Assembly: GCA_023251335.1 (NCBI GenBank)
Contig: JAHEZA010000178.1
Span: 1-5,967, forward strand
From: Chitinophagaceae bacterium
GTDB taxonomy: Bacteria; Bacteroidota; Bacteroidia; Chitinophagales; Chitinophagaceae
Direction: 5' to 3'
DNA length: 5,967 nucleotides
Of this stretch, positions 5,259-5,967 are shown piece after piece. The notes beneath the pieces were generated by a model. That model did no database searches. It worked only from the letters and a program-made list of their open reading frames with translations, and was not told where the DNA came from. Every line of letters begins with the position of its first letter. Positions within the stretch are counted from its first letter, which is position 1. The position numbers were made by a program, and so were the translations under genes.

Positions 5259-5957
5259 ATGAGCCAGGAAGCAAAAATACATCTTTCACCATTTGAAACG
5301 GAACTTGTAAATAACACAGAATGGATTTTCACAAAACAAATTATTATCGAAAAAGTTTACCAGCTTTTTGGCGCACTGCAGTCTCAATATGAAAATGTAT
5401 TACAAAATGATACAGAAGCTCCGCGAGAACTGTTGCATAGAAAAGGGGCTAAAATATCAAAAGGTGAAAATTATAATCGCCTGCCTTATCTCATTCTTGA
5501 TTATCCCGCCATCTTTGGCAGAGAAAATATTTTTGCTGTGAGGACTATGTTTTGGTGGGGAAATTTCTTTAGTGTTTCAGTTCATCTTTCCGGCAGGTAT
5601 TTCAAAGGCCAAAAGCACATTAATAAATCGATTCCTTTTTTAAAAGAAACCAACTTCTTTGTCTGCATCAACGAAAATGAGTGGGAGCATCATTTTTCTG
5701 ATTTAAACTATGTGAACGCAAACGATTTGAACGACATGGAAATAGCACAATTGAAAGAAAAATCTTTTTTCAAGGCGGGAAAGAAAATTGCATTAAAACA
5801 ATGGGACCGGGTTCCGGAATTTTTAGAAAAAACTTTTGGGGAGATTATCGAACTAATTAGGGTCTCCCTGAAAATGCGTGATAAAATAGTTCAAAAAAAT
5901 GGTGGCGATAAAATCAGGTCACTATCTTTTTCAGACAGGGAACTTTTATTACTTTAA
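5259..5957 (+). CDS. Conserved protein of unknown function, apparently complete
   Basis: The 232-residue product matches no named family I can identify, although its style resembles a conserved uncharacterised protein of Bacteroidota (recall, not a search). It appears soluble: no signal peptide and no membrane-length hydrophobic run. The N-terminal half is helical and charged (LSPFETELVNNTEWIFTK, residues 9-26). The central part is the most distinctive: ISKGENYNRLPYLILDYP (66-83) leads into the strikingly aromatic RTMFWWGNFFSVSVHLSG (95-112), likely the folded core. A segment rich in His, Asn and Asp follows (140-160), then a lysine-rich helical C-terminus. The ATG at 5259 is the first in frame and directly follows the 47-base divergent gap. 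Ten bases remain after the TAA, so its downstream partners are not visible. No function is proposed. Confidence 0.85.
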   Translation: MSQEAKIHLSPFETELVNNTEWIFTKQIIIEKVYQLFGALQSQYENVLQNDTEAPRELLHRKGAKISKGENYNRLPYLILDYPAIFGRENIFAVRTMFWWGNFFSVSVHLSGRYFKGQKHINKSIPFLKETNFFVCINENEWEHHFSDLNYVNANDLNDMEIAQLKEKSFFKAGKKIALKQWDRVPEFLEKTFGEIIELIRVSLKMRDKIVQKNGGDKIRSLSFSDRELLLL

Positions 5958-5967
5958 AGAACTGTTT

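Noticed and set aside
1..5967. tRNA, rRNA, CRISPR array, integrase or transposase genes
   Set aside because: I looked for tRNA-like folds, regularly spaced repeats and recombinase motifs by eye and saw none; the two repeat copies around the DinB-like gene are too few and too far apart for CRISPR.

Overview
This window looks like chromosomal DNA from a member of the Bacteroidota, plausibly the Chitinophagaceae or Sphingobacteriia. The evidence is AT-rich DNA, starts with no recognisable Shine-Dalgarno sequence, a perfect Bacteroidota-type promoter (TTTG, 21 bases, TACATTTG), an enlarged LptF/LptG-type permease, and a final gene that resembles a conserved uncharacterised Bacteroidota family. 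The family placement comes from recall of protein style, not from a search.

Left part (1-1297, plus strand): the end of an arsenic-detoxification cluster. The first gene is a 5'-truncated arsenite S-adenosylmethionine methyltransferase (ArsM). An unannotated-looking 51-codon membrane peptide frame starts inside its 3' end and stops 3 bases before arsC, a thioredoxin-coupled arsenate reductase. ArsC would reduce arsenate to arsenite, and ArsM would methylate arsenite. No arsenite efflux pump or ArsR repressor is visible; if present they lie upstream of the window.

Middle (1298-2065): a DinB/YfiT-like putative metal-dependent protein, flanked on both sides by copies of a 28-base imperfect direct repeat. 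Each copy is immediately preceded by an inverted repeat. This gives the gene a cassette-like appearance.

Right part: an M20-family metallodipeptidase (2066-3436, minus). Next is a 296-base intergenic region with a dyad-overlapped promoter pointing right and a 52-base hairpin element bracketed by 8-base direct repeats. Then come an LptF/LptG family permease for lipopolysaccharide export (3733-5211, minus) and, divergently across 47 bases, a conserved protein of unknown function (5259-5957, plus).

No large new multi-gene system is visible. The items most worth a second look are the orphan promoter/dyad/hairpin region at 3545-3659, the repeat pair around the DinB-like gene, and the small membrane frame between arsM and arsC.
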